Shown: positions 24,513 through 33,068 of the stretch, piece after piece
Position numbering within the stretch: the stretch's first letter is position 1
Layout of the letters: every line of letters begins with the position of its first letter
DNA from: Methylobacterium sp. BTF04
GTDB lineage: Bacteria > Pseudomonadota > Alphaproteobacteria > Rhizobiales > Beijerinckiaceae
Assembly (NCBI RefSeq): GCF_010692745.1
Contig: NZ_JAAHTB010000007.1
Coordinates: 1 to 64,000 of the forward strand
Direction: 5' to 3'
Length of the DNA: 64,000 nt
Translations under genes and position numbers: made by a program
Notes under the pieces: generated by a model
What the model was told of the DNA's origin: nothing
The model's input: the letters and a program-made list of their open reading frames with translations, nothing else
Databases searched by the model: none

Positions 24513-27500
24513 TCAGCGGGTCCGCTTCAGGACCGCATAGGGCAGACGCGCGAACAGGCGGTCGAGTTCGATCCGTCCGTCATGCCCGTCTACCGGTTCT
24601 CCGGTGACGAGGTCGATCCAGGCGCTGTCCGCCGGCACCGGCAGAACCGTTCCGGCGAAAGCCTCTCCCGTCCAGACCGCGTCTCCCACCAGCCGCGATA
24701 CGAGCCGAGGCACGGCCACCAGCAGGTCGCCCTGAACCACCGTCGCATCCGAACGTGTGAACGCGATGACATGGTCGGCGAGCGCGCCGTCCGGCACCAC
24801 AGCCTGGTAATCGGCAACGGCGTAGAAACCCGGACGCTCGGTCCGGTCAGTGAGCAGGCGAGCGAGGGTGGCCTGCTTCACGCGGCCGTCGGTCCACTGC
24901 GCCAGAAGGTCGGGCACCGCGCCACCCTCCTCCAGTGAACGGGCCAGAGCTTGATAATTCACCGGGCGGCGGTTGTCGGGATCGACGAAGGAGAAGTCCC
25001 AGAACTCGGTGCCCTGATAGGTGTCGGGCAGGCCCGGCAGGGTCGCCTTCAGCACGGTGCGGCCGAGGCCAGCGATCATGCCGAGATGAGCGAGTCGCTT
25101 GGCGAAGGGACGCAGCTGCGCCAGGAACTCCGAGCCCGGCACGATGAGCTTGGCAAAGAGCGCGTGGACCGCGCCCTCGTAGGCCTCGTCGACGTTGACC
25201 CAGCTCGACCGGCGCTTGCCTTCGCGAAGGGCCTTTTCCGAATAGGCGTCGAGGCGCTTGCGAAAATCTTCGATCGCGCCGGCCTCGTCCGTATCGAGCA
25301 GCTCGAGCGGCCATGCACCGAGAATGGCCTGGAAAAACATCCACTGGTCGTTGGCGTCGGGCACAGCCTCGTCGTCGCTGGTGGTGAGGTGGGGCTGTGC
25401 CAGCGCGCTCCACATATCCCATGCCCGCGCCCAATCCTCGGGCATCTCGGACAGAGCGAGCAGCCGCGACCGGGCATCCTCGCCACGCTTGGTATCGTGG
25501 GTCGCCGTAGCGATCATGGCGTTGGGCCAGTCGCGGGCACGCGCCGCCTGGAGCGCGTGGAAATGCTCGCCGTCGATCCCGTATTCGCCCGGATCGCCGC
25601 CGACCTCGTTGAGGGCGAGGAGTTCCGAGAACCGGTAGAACAGCGTGTCCTCCAGGCTCTTGGCCATCACCGGGCCGGTGAGCTGCTGGAAACGGCGGCG
25701 GAAGCGCAGGATCACCTCCGGATCCGGGCGTCCCGGCCCGGTGACGTCGATCCGACCGAGCATGGCGTCGGCGGCGAAGTCGTGGACCGAGCGGTCCGGC
25801 AGGGCACTCCAGCGCTTGGCCTTCTTCACCGCCGTCTCGATGAGACGGACATCTTCGTCCTCGACGTCGCTCTCGTCGAGATCGCCGGGCAGGTAGCTGC
25901 GATAGGTCGGGAAACGGGCGATGATTTCGATGAGCGCCCGCCGGATCGCGTTCACCGAGAAGTCGCGGGTGCGCCGGTCGGCATCGGCCACCGCCTTGAG
26001 GTCGGAGGTCATCACCTCGAGCTCGGAGGCGAAGCTGATCTCGAGGATCTCGGCCTTGGCTGCGCGCAGCAGGAACTTGTAGGGCTCGTCGTAGTCGGTC
26101 CGGCTCTCGTAGAGCGCGCGGATCTCCCGGCGCTGGCTCTTGTCGACGAGGATGCCGTCGAGCTGGTTCAGCACGTCGTAGCCGGTGGTCCCGGCGACGG
26201 GCCACGGCCGCAGACGCTCGCCCGGCTCGAGGATCTTCTCGACGACCACATAGAATCCGGGGCCGACGGCGGCCTGGAGCGCCCGCGAATAGCCGAGCGG
26301 ATCGGCCAGCCCGTCGATGTGGTCGATGCGCAATCCGTCGATCCGGCCCTCGCGAATATGGCGGAACACCGTCTCGTGCGAGCGCCGGAAGATGTCGGAC
26401 TTCTCGACGCGCAGGCCCGCCAGTCCGTTCACATCGAAGAACCGGCGATAGTTGATGTCGCTGGCCGCAACCCGCCAATGGGCGAGCCGGTAGGATTGCT
26501 GTTCGAGCAGCCGGTGCAGCGGGCCGAAACTGTCGGCATGGCCTTTGGCGCCGTTCAGCAGCCGCAGGGTTCGGGCGATCGCCGCCGCGATGGCGGGCGA
26601 GGCCGCTACCGCCTCGACCAGCCGCTGCTTCAGCTCCTCGGCCTCGGCCGGGAAGTCGAACCGCCGCTCCGCGTTGGTCTCCTCACCCATGAGACGCAGC
26701 CGCTCGGAAATACCGAGGACTTCCAGCGCCGCCGCATTCTCGATGTCTCCCAGGGCCGCGAGCGAGCGGTTGAGGATGGTCGGATATTGGCGCGGGCAGA
26801 TCGGGAATTCGTGCTCGTAATGCCAGACGCTGAAGGCGCCCTTGTCGGCATCGAACTTCAGTTCGAGCGACCCCTTCTCCAAGGCTTCGCCGTAGCGGTC
26901 GCCGAGGAACGGCACCACCAGCTTGTTGTTGGCGCCGAGGCGCGACCAGTCGATGTCGAAGGCATCGGCCGAGGGCGACAGCCCGCCCCATTCGAGCACC
27001 GACAGCCACCACGGGTTGTCCGCGCCGCCGACCCCCATGTGGTTGGGGACGATGTCGAGCAGCAGTTTGAGGCCATGGCCGTGCAGGACCTCGGAGAAGC
27101 GGACGAAGCCCGCCTCGCCGCCGAGCTCCGGATTGATCGTCGAATGGTCGACGATGTCGTAGCCGTGGGTCGAGCCCGGCCGCGCCTTCTGGATCGGCGA
27201 CGCATAGACGTGGCTGATTCCGAGCTTGGCCAGATACGGCACGATCTTTTCGGCGTCCGCGAAGGTGAAGTCCTTGTGGAATTGCAGGCGGTAGGTGGCA
27301 CGCGGCGGCGGCGAGGCGAGGCGGGCAGCGCCGGAGCGCGGGCCGCGCTCTTCGGCCGAAAGCGACGCGGCCAGCTTGGCGAGCGGACCACCGGGAGCGG
27401 CGATCGCCTCCAGGCTGCGGTCGAGCTTGCGCCGCCAGTTCGGGTAGCCCTCGGTGGAGCCGGGCACGTTGGCTTGAGAGAGTTCGGAGACCACGTCCTC

Positions 27501-29423
27501 GTACTGCACCGCCGTCAGCATCGACGGCGCGCGGCCGAGATAGCGCGCGGCAGCTTCGAACGGCGCCGCCTCCGGTGGGTCGTAGCTCGGCAGCAACTGC
27601 TCGGCGGCCAGCGCCTCGGTGAGGCGGGCGCGCTCCTCGACGCGCTCACGGCGCTCGGCTTCGGCCCGCTCGGCATCGTAGAGCCCGAGCGCCTGCCGGG
27701 TATCGGTATCGACACCGCGCCACCAGCCGACGAAGGTCGGCAGATCATGGGTGGTGATGGCGGTCAGCGCCTCGCGCGGATACGCCCCCGGCGGCTTGAA
27801 CCGGGCCCCGTGCTCGCGCTCGAATGCGAGGATGCGATAGCTCAGGATGCCCGCCTGCATCAGCGCATCGGAGAACCCTTCGGGCGCGGTCCCGAGGTCC
27901 TCGGCGATGACGAGACACATGGCGCGGTGGCTCTCGAGGCGCAGCACGGCCAGCATCGGCTCGAACGGCATCGCCACGTAGGCGCCGGCCTTGGCCGAAC
28001 CGCCGAGCGGGATCAGGAACAGGCGCGCCAGCTGGAAGGCATGGTCGATGCGGATCGCACCGGCATGGCGCATGTTCGACACCACCAAAGCCCGGAAGGC
28101 GGCGAGCCCGTCACGCTCCATCTCCAGGGGGTGGAAGGCGGGCAGGCCCCAATCCTGGCCCTTGGGTGCCAGGAGATCGGGCGGCGCGCCGATGGAGACG
28201 CCATTGGCGAACCGCTCGGGATGCGACCAGATCTCGGAGCCGCCGCGATCCGCGCCGACCGCCAGATCGCGGTAGAGGCCGAGACGCATGCCGGTGGCGA
28301 GGGCTGTGTTCGCGGCGTCTTCGAGCTGCCTGTCGGCGAGGTATTGCAGCCAGACGTGATAGGTCACCGCCTCGGCGTTCTCGGACGCGAAGGCCTTCAC
28401 GGCGTCGGTGCCGTTGCGCTGCATTTCCTCCGGCCAATCGCCGAGCCACTGCGCGCCACGTCCCTGAAAATGTTCGGCCAGGGCCTCGAATGTGCCGTGC
28501 GCCTCCAGATCCTCGCCCCCGGCGGCGCGGAAGGCGGCAAACCCCGCATCGGTGCCATCTCGGGCGGCGGATTCCTGCCAGAACGCGCGCAGCACCGGGG
28601 AGAGCACGCCCCAGATGCCGGCATGTTCAACGAGCTTGGCCTCGCGCAGGGCCTCGACCCGCGCCGACATCGAGGCGAGGAGCGCGGCGGCCTTGGAACC
28701 GACGAAGCCGGGCAGCACGCCGGGCTCGATGTACAGGGTCTCCAAGAACAGGCGCGAGGACGGCGAGTAGGGGGAAATCTTGGTGCGGTCGGTGGCAAAC
28801 AGCGCATGGACCGGGCTGAGGCCGAGGAACGAGGCGCCCCGCAGGCCGGCATCGTGAGCGGCCCGGCCGGCATCCGCGTAGGAGCCGATTCCGAGATTGT
28901 CGGGCGAGCGCAAGCCGTAGAGCTGGGCGGCAAGGCCCCAATCGCGGGCGCCCTCATCCGCATAGGCGCGGGGGCGCCAGCAACGCTGCGGCGCGGAGAT
29001 GACCCAGGCTTCGGCGCGCTCGTCGCCGAGCGTCGCGGTGAGCCGGTGATAGCCGGGCGTCAGCGGGGGTAGCTCGAACCCCGCCTGGGTGTCGGCGCCC
29101 AAAGCCACGCGCCCCTCGCGGGTGTGGCCGCGCTCGTCCACGAGGCGCCACGCCACGGTACCGGCGACGTGGCCCACGCGCAGCGGCACGAACGCGGCCC
29201 GGCGCGATTCGGCCGGAAGCAACGGCGGGATCAACCCTTCGCGCACCGCAGCGACCTCGCGCAGGCTCGCTGCGATTTCGTCATCGGTGCCGACCGGAAA
29301 GCCCAGGGCGGCGATCATCCCGCGGCGGGTGTCGAGGGACGTCTCCACCGGCTGGCCGAAGGCGTCCGTATAGCCAGGAGCGACGCCGAGCAGGTCGGCG
29401 AGACGTTCGAGGTCGCGGCTCAT
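24513..29423 (-). CDS. 4-alpha-glucanotransferase / malto-oligosyltrehalose synthase fusion (MalQ::TreY)
   Basis: A 1,636-residue two-enzyme protein. Residues 1 to about 700 are MalQ (GH77), which moves glucan segments between chains; catalytic residues are Asp460 (AIRIDHAFQ), Glu508 (IAEDLG) and Asp560 (TTHDLPTF). From about residue 708 the protein is TreY (GH13_26), which turns the reducing-end alpha-1,4 bond of a maltodextrin into trehalosyl alpha-1,1; residues are Asp1034 (LRIDHIDG), Glu1062 (VVEKIL) and Asp1310 (ATHDTKRGED). The stop of treZ overlaps this start by 4 bases, so TreZ, which releases the trehalose, is made next to it. Both modules look complete. MalQ could rebuild short maltodextrins left by TreZ into new TreY substrates. 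Confidence 0.95.
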   Translation of the reverse strand: MSRDLERLADLLGVAPGYTDAFGQPVETSLDTRRGMIAALGFPVGTDDEIAASLREVAAVREGLIPPLLPAESRRAAFVPLRVGHVAGTVAWRLVDERGHTREGRVALGADTQAGFELPPLTPGYHRLTATLGDERAEAWVISAPQRCWRPRAYADEGARDWGLAAQLYGLRSPDNLGIGSYADAGRAAHDAGLRGASFLGLSPVHALFATDRTKISPYSPSSRLFLETLYIEPGVLPGFVGSKAAALLASMSARVEALREAKLVEHAGIWGVLSPVLRAFWQESAARDGTDAGFAAFRAAGGEDLEAHGTFEALAEHFQGRGAQWLGDWPEEMQRNGTDAVKAFASENAEAVTYHVWLQYLADRQLEDAANTALATGMRLGLYRDLAVGADRGGSEIWSHPERFANGVSIGAPPDLLAPKGQDWGLPAFHPLEMERDGLAAFRALVVSNMRHAGAIRIDHAFQLARLFLIPLGGSAKAGAYVAMPFEPMLAVLRLESHRAMCLVIAEDLGTAPEGFSDALMQAGILSYRILAFEREHGARFKPPGAYPREALTAITTHDLPTFVGWWRGVDTDTRQALGLYDAERAEAERRERVEERARLTEALAAEQLLPSYDPPEAAPFEAAARYLGRAPSMLTAVQYEDVVSELSQANVPGSTEGYPNWRRKLDRSLEAIAAPGGPLAKLAASLSAEERGPRSGAARLASPPPRATYRLQFHKDFTFADAEKIVPYLAKLGISHVYASPIQKARPGSTHGYDIVDHSTINPELGGEAGFVRFSEVLHGHGLKLLLDIVPNHMGVGGADNPWWLSVLEWGGLSPSADAFDIDWSRLGANNKLVVPFLGDRYGEALEKGSLELKFDADKGAFSVWHYEHEFPICPRQYPTILNRSLAALGDIENAAALEVLGISERLRLMGEETNAERRFDFPAEAEELKQRLVEAVAASPAIAAAIARTLRLLNGAKGHADSFGPLHRLLEQQSYRLAHWRVAASDINYRRFFDVNGLAGLRVEKSDIFRRSHETVFRHIREGRIDGLRIDHIDGLADPLGYSRALQAAVGPGFYVVVEKILEPGERLRPWPVAGTTGYDVLNQLDGILVDKSQRREIRALYESRTDYDEPYKFLLRAAKAEILEISFASELEVMTSDLKAVADADRRTRDFSVNAIRRALIEIIARFPTYRSYLPGDLDESDVEDEDVRLIETAVKKAKRWSALPDRSVHDFAADAMLGRIDVTGPGRPDPEVILRFRRRFQQLTGPVMAKSLEDTLFYRFSELLALNEVGGDPGEYGIDGEHFHALQAARARDWPNAMIATATHDTKRGEDARSRLLALSEMPEDWARAWDMWSALAQPHLTTSDDEAVPDANDQWMFFQAILGAWPLELLDTDEAGAIEDFRKRLDAYSEKALREGKRRSSWVNVDEAYEGAVHALFAKLIVPGSEFLAQLRPFAKRLAHLGMIAGLGRTVLKATLPGLPDTYQGTEFWDFSFVDPDNRRPVNYQALARSLEEGGAVPDLLAQWTDGRVKQATLARLLTDRTERPGFYAVADYQAVVPDGALADHVIAFTRSDATVVQGDLLVAVPRLVSRLVGDAVWTGEAFAGTVLPVPADSAWIDLVTGEPVDGHDGRIELDRLFARLPYAVLKRTR

Positions 29424-31237
29424 CGATTCACACCCGTCAGGAAGAGACCCGTCCAGGACGGGAGTTCGAACGTGTCGTTGGCGGGATCACAATCGGCCCC
29501 GTTGCACCACACCACCTGCCCGCCAGCGCGCAAAACCGGCAAGGCCGTATCGCCGAAATTCGCGACGAAGCGGAGCCAGCCGCCCTCGTACGTCCAGGTG
29601 CAATCCACCGCATCCTTCCGCGGCAGGGTCGCTTGGCTGCCGAGGTAGTGGGTCTTGGTCAGCGGCACGACGGTCTGATGCCGAATCTGGAGGAGATTGC
29701 GTGTGTCGGCCAGCACCGCGCGATGCGGCGCGCGCTCCCGCTCCGACCAATCGATCCGGGAATCCGCAAACGTCTTCGCCTCGGTGGGATCGGGGATCAC
29801 TGACGTATCGTCGGCGAACGCCGCGAAGCTCTTGAACTCGCGCCGGCGCCCCTCGCGCACAGCCTTGTTCAGCTCCGCGTCCGGCGCGAAATCGACGAAG
29901 AACAGGAACGGCGCCGTGGCCGACCATTCCTCGCCCATCCACAGCATCGGGATCTGTGGGCTCAGCAACAGGCCGGCCCGGGCGAGCGCCAGCTTGGCCG
30001 GATCGCTGAGCGCATTCAGCCGCTCCCCGAGTGCCCGGTTCCCCACCTGATCGTGGTTCTGCAGGAAGGTGACGAAAGCCGAGGGCGGCAAATGGCCGGA
30101 CGACTCGCCGCGCGGATGGTTGTCGAGGCTCGGGAACGGCTCACCCTGGTAGGCGAAGCCCTCCGACAGGCAACGCGCCAAGTGATCCACCGGCTTGTCG
30201 GCGAAACTCGCGTAATATCCGGCATCCTCGCCGGTGAGCAGTACGTGCCAGCAATGGTGCAGATCGTCCGCCCATTGCGCGTCGTGCTGAAGCGCCTTGC
30301 CGTCGGGGCCACGCTCCAGCCAGCGGGCCTGATTGGCCTCGTTCTCCAGCACGAGGTGGATGTGCCGACCGGGCAGGCGCGCGCGGATGGTCTCGGCCAG
30401 TTCGCCGATGAAGTGCTTGTCGGAATCGTCGAGGATGGCGTGAACCGCATCGAAGCGAATGCCGTCGAAACGATATTCCTCCAGCCAGTACAGCGAATTC
30501 TCGATGAAGAAATCGCGCACCACGCGCCCGCTGGTCTCGCCGTCGAAGTTGATCCCGGCGCCCCAGGGCGTCTGATGACGCTCGGTGAAGAACGTCTTGG
30601 CATAGGCGTTGAGGTAGTTCCCAGCCGGTCCGAAATGGTTGTAGACCGCGTCGAGGAAGACCATCAGCCCGAGGGAATGCGCCTTGTCGATCAGGTGCTT
30701 GAGGTCGTCCGGTCGGCCATAGGCGGCATCCGGCGCGAAAGGCAGCACACCGTCGTAACCCCAGTTACGGGTTCCCTTGAAGTCGGCGAGCGGCAGAAGC
30801 TCGATGGCGGTGATCCCGAGATCGCGAAGGTCTTCCAGCTTGCCTTCGAGGGCCGCGTAGGTGCCCTCCGGTGTCGCGGTGCCGACATGGAGCTCATAGA
30901 GGACGGTTTCCTCCCAGGGGCGCCCGGCCCATTCGTGATCGGACCAGCCATAGGCCCGTGCGTCGATCACCTCACTCAAACCCGAGACGTCGTCAGGCTG
31001 AAAACGCGAAGCCGGGTCGGGCACCACGAGGTCGCCATCGATGCGATATCCGTAGCGGGCCCCCGCGTGCACACCCGGAAGGGTCAGGCGGCGCCATCCG
31101 TCGCCGACCTCGGGGATCACGTGATCGGTGCCATCGACCACGAGAGTGACGTCCTTGGCGGTGGGCGCCCAGAGGGCGAACCGCGCGCCGTCCTTCACCA
31201 TCTCGCTGCCGAAGGCCATGGTATGGGCTCGCCGCAT
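29420..31237 (-). CDS. treZ: Malto-oligosyltrehalose trehalohydrolase
   Basis: A GH13_10 enzyme of about 605 residues that cleaves free trehalose from maltooligosyl-trehalose made by TreY. It has an N-terminal CBM48-like domain (ARFALWAPTAKDV) and a catalytic barrel with Asp263 (IRFDAVHAI), Glu298 (LVLENEAN) and Asp396 (QNHDQVGNRALGERL). The ATG at 31,237 is favoured because GGAG sits 5 bases before it and the protein then begins MRRAHTM, as is typical. An ATG seven codons upstream (31,258) has only a weak site. It is the first gene of the treZ-malQ::treY pair, with an ATGA overlap. A possible EcfG-type promoter lies at 31,301-31,326. Confidence 0.95.
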   Translation of the reverse strand: MRRAHTMAFGSEMVKDGARFALWAPTAKDVTLVVDGTDHVIPEVGDGWRRLTLPGVHAGARYGYRIDGDLVVPDPASRFQPDDVSGLSEVIDARAYGWSDHEWAGRPWEETVLYELHVGTATPEGTYAALEGKLEDLRDLGITAIELLPLADFKGTRNWGYDGVLPFAPDAAYGRPDDLKHLIDKAHSLGLMVFLDAVYNHFGPAGNYLNAYAKTFFTERHQTPWGAGINFDGETSGRVVRDFFIENSLYWLEEYRFDGIRFDAVHAILDDSDKHFIGELAETIRARLPGRHIHLVLENEANQARWLERGPDGKALQHDAQWADDLHHCWHVLLTGEDAGYYASFADKPVDHLARCLSEGFAYQGEPFPSLDNHPRGESSGHLPPSAFVTFLQNHDQVGNRALGERLNALSDPAKLALARAGLLLSPQIPMLWMGEEWSATAPFLFFVDFAPDAELNKAVREGRRREFKSFAAFADDTSVIPDPTEAKTFADSRIDWSERERAPHRAVLADTRNLLQIRHQTVVPLTKTHYLGSQATLPRKDAVDCTWTYEGGWLRFVANFGDTALPVLRAGGQVVWCNGADCDPANDTFELPSWTGLFLTGVNR

Positions 31238-31300
31238 CAAGGCTCCGTCTTTCGTCATCTCGAGAATTTCGATCCGCCGCCACGCTCGCCGACATGTCAG

Positions 31301-31326
31301 AAGGCCATCCGCAACGCTCTGGTTCC
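31301..31326 (-). promoter_or_regulatory. Possible EcfG (general stress sigma) promoter for treZ
   Basis: On the minus strand GGAACC is followed, after 16 bases, by CCTT. This differs by one base from the alphaproteobacterial EcfG pattern GGAACC-N16/17-CGTT. It would give a leader of about 55 bases to the treZ ATG at 31,237. Trehalose genes are typical general-stress targets, but the mismatch keeps this tentative. Confidence 0.35.
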
Positions 31327-31465
31327 CTCATGGCGAGGTAACGCAGCGCAGCGTGCCGACAACCGCCCAGCTTCGAAGATTTGTGCGATGCGGGATTGCG
31401 AGGAATTCGAGCATCGACGCGGTCCGACAGCCTGCTAGGGTGCAGCGTTGAGACGGGAGGCCGTG

Positions 31466-31672
31466 ATGCGCGAACCCGACGAAAATCTCGTTCTCGCCCG
31501 AGCAAAACTGAATTTCGCGTGCAAGAGCCACGGCGAACGATGCTGGGACGGCATCTTCTCCGACAACGTGAAAACCTATGGACGCCCGGTTCTGGTTCTG
31601 AGCGAGAACGAGCGTGCCGAATTTCTCGAACAGGCCCGGCACGAGTTACGCCACGAATCCGGCGACGCCTGA
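31466..31672 (+). CDS. Small conserved-looking hypothetical protein
   Basis: A 68-residue soluble protein with no family that I recognise. A good ribosome binding site (GGGAGG) lies 5 bases before the ATG, and the ORF uses GC-rich third positions like its neighbours. It is charged, with two Cys (FACKSHGERCWDG) and a helical Glu/Arg-rich tail. It is divergent from treZ and reads in the same direction as the YidB-like and DUF1003 genes, so it may be part of the same stress-type island. Confidence 0.6.
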   Translation: MREPDENLVLARAKLNFACKSHGERCWDGIFSDNVKTYGRPVLVLSENERAEFLEQARHELRHESGDA

Positions 31673-31805
31673 CTTCCGGCGCGTGGCGGGCAAGTCATCG
31701 TCGGCGCGTGGAAACGGACCTCATGATTATACCAACGGTCCGGTACGGCATCGACTGTCGTCGCGCGGACGCGCATCTTGACGACTGTCAACAGGGAGAA
31801 AATCG

Positions 31806-32285
31806 ATGAGTCGTGGATTTCCGTCGATGACGGCATTGCTCGGAATGCTTGCGGTGGCAGGCTACCAGAACAGGGACAAGATCACCGAGATGCTCGGTAA
31901 TCTGACCAAGGACGCACCGGCACCATCCGGTGCCAGCGCCTCTCACACCACGACGACGTCCGCGACCGCAGGAGGCCTCGGCGGGTTGCTCGGCGGGCTC
32001 GGAGGCGCAGGAGCGGGGGGCCTCCTCAGCGGTGGGCTCGGCGAATTGGTGGATCGCTTCACCCAGAACGGGCACGGCGACACCGCGTCGTCCTGGGTCG
32101 ATCATGGTCCGAACAAGGAGATCGCACCCCAACACCTCGAACAGGCGATCGGCCCCGACGTGCTCGCTACCCTGACGCAACAGACTGGCCTCTCGCGAGA
32201 GGAGTTGCTGTCGCGGCTCTCGCGCGACCTGCCCGAGGCGATCAACCAATATACGCCGGACGGCCGGGTCCCAGCACACGGCTGA
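31806..32285 (+). CDS. YidB family (DUF937) protein
   Basis: A 159-residue protein of the YidB/DUF937 family. A Gly/Leu-rich central stretch ([26 protein letters not shown] is read in overlapping parts around residues 58-80) precedes the conserved C-terminal module: [15 protein letters not shown], then [18 protein letters not shown] and a final TPDGRVP. The DUF937 role is unknown; members often occur with stress genes. GGGAG lies just before the ATG. A hairpin with two NotI sites (32,306-32,329) follows the stop. Confidence 0.88.
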   Translation: MSRGFPSMTALLGMLAVAGYQNRDKITEMLGNLTKDAPAPSGASASHTTTTSATAGGLGGLLGGLGGAGAGGLLSGGLGELVDRFTQNGHGDTASSWVDHGPNKEIAPQHLEQAIGPDVLATLTQQTGLSREELLSRLSRDLPEAINQYTPDGRVPAHG

Positions 32286-32305
32286 TTTCCCCTCATTTTA
32301 CGTCG

Positions 32306-32329
32306 GCGGCCGCTTTCCGGGGCGGCCGC
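32306..32329 (+). other. Hairpin formed by two NotI sites
   Basis: GCGGCCGC occurs at 32,306-32,313 and again at 32,322-32,329. Because the 8-mer is self-complementary, the pair forms an 8-bp stem with an 8-base loop between the YidB-like and DUF1003 genes. It may act as a terminator, but no T tract follows. Confidence 0.4.
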
Positions 32330-32352
32330 AGCCGGACGAAAGCCTTCGGAGA

Positions 32353-32937
32353 ATGGACGACGCAGTCACGCGGCTCGGACGGCAATTGCTGGACGATGGC
32401 TTGGCCCAGTTCTCGGAGCGGGAGCAGCGGGTGATCGCGCTCATCGCACGGCGCAGGCCGATCGCACGCAGTGCCGACGAGGCTGCGGCGGAGACCGAGA
32501 CCGTCGGCGACCGGATCGCCGACAAGGTGGCGCAGTTCGGCGGATCATGGGCCTTCATGATCGGCTTCATTGCGATCCTGATCGGATGGATCGTGGTCAA
32601 TACGGTGATCCTGGCGCGCTATGGGCGCGAGTTCGACGCCTACCCGTACATCTTCCTCAATCTCATGCTGTCAATGGTCGCCGCCTTGCAGGCCCCCGTG
32701 ATCCTGATGTCGCAAAACCGTCAGGCCGCCCGCGACCGGGTCGCCGCCAGCCTCGATTACGAGGTCAATCTGAAGGCCGAGATCGAGATCATGGCGCTCC
32801 ACGAGAAGCTCGATGAGATCCGCATCCATCACCTCGAAGGCGTCCTGCACGAACAGGGCGAATTGCTTCGGACACTCGTGCGCCAAACCGAACGCGCCGG
32901 GACGACGCAGCCGGTTCCGGCCACCGCGACCCGATAG
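32353..32937 (+). CDS. DUF1003 membrane protein
   Basis: A 194-residue inner-membrane protein of the DUF1003 family, function unknown. Two membrane helices are clear (about residues 64-88, WAFMIGFIAILIGWIVVNTV; and about 98-118). Between and after them stand the family motifs FDAYPYIFLNLMLS and APVILMSQNRQAARDR. A helical cytosolic tail with Leu/Glu heptads ends the protein. GGAG lies only two bases before the ATG, which is tight. It is the last forward gene of the island; glgX converges on it. Confidence 0.9.
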   Translation: MDDAVTRLGRQLLDDGLAQFSEREQRVIALIARRRPIARSADEAAAETETVGDRIADKVAQFGGSWAFMIGFIAILIGWIVVNTVILARYGREFDAYPYIFLNLMLSMVAALQAPVILMSQNRQAARDRVAASLDYEVNLKAEIEIMALHEKLDEIRIHHLEGVLHEQGELLRTLVRQTERAGTTQPVPATATR

Positions 32938-33068
32938 ACTCCGTCACGGAAAAGCGCGCGCCGAAGACGGGCGCCGGTTGACGACCGCGATGGGCACGGG
33001 CGCAGCAGGCACCCTCTCCGGTTTGAGAGAAGGCGCCCGAGTGTGCAAGAAACCGACGGGATCAAGCC

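Noticed and set aside
24951..29072. A 1,373-codon forward ORF antisense to malQ::treY
   Set aside because: Same explanation: a shadow frame opposite a gene with clear active-site motifs in both modules.
31778..31791. TTGAC-GACT-GTCAA palindrome before the YidB-like gene
   Set aside because: Five-base arms are too short to separate from chance. The TTGAC lacks a matching -10 element at the right distance before the start codon.
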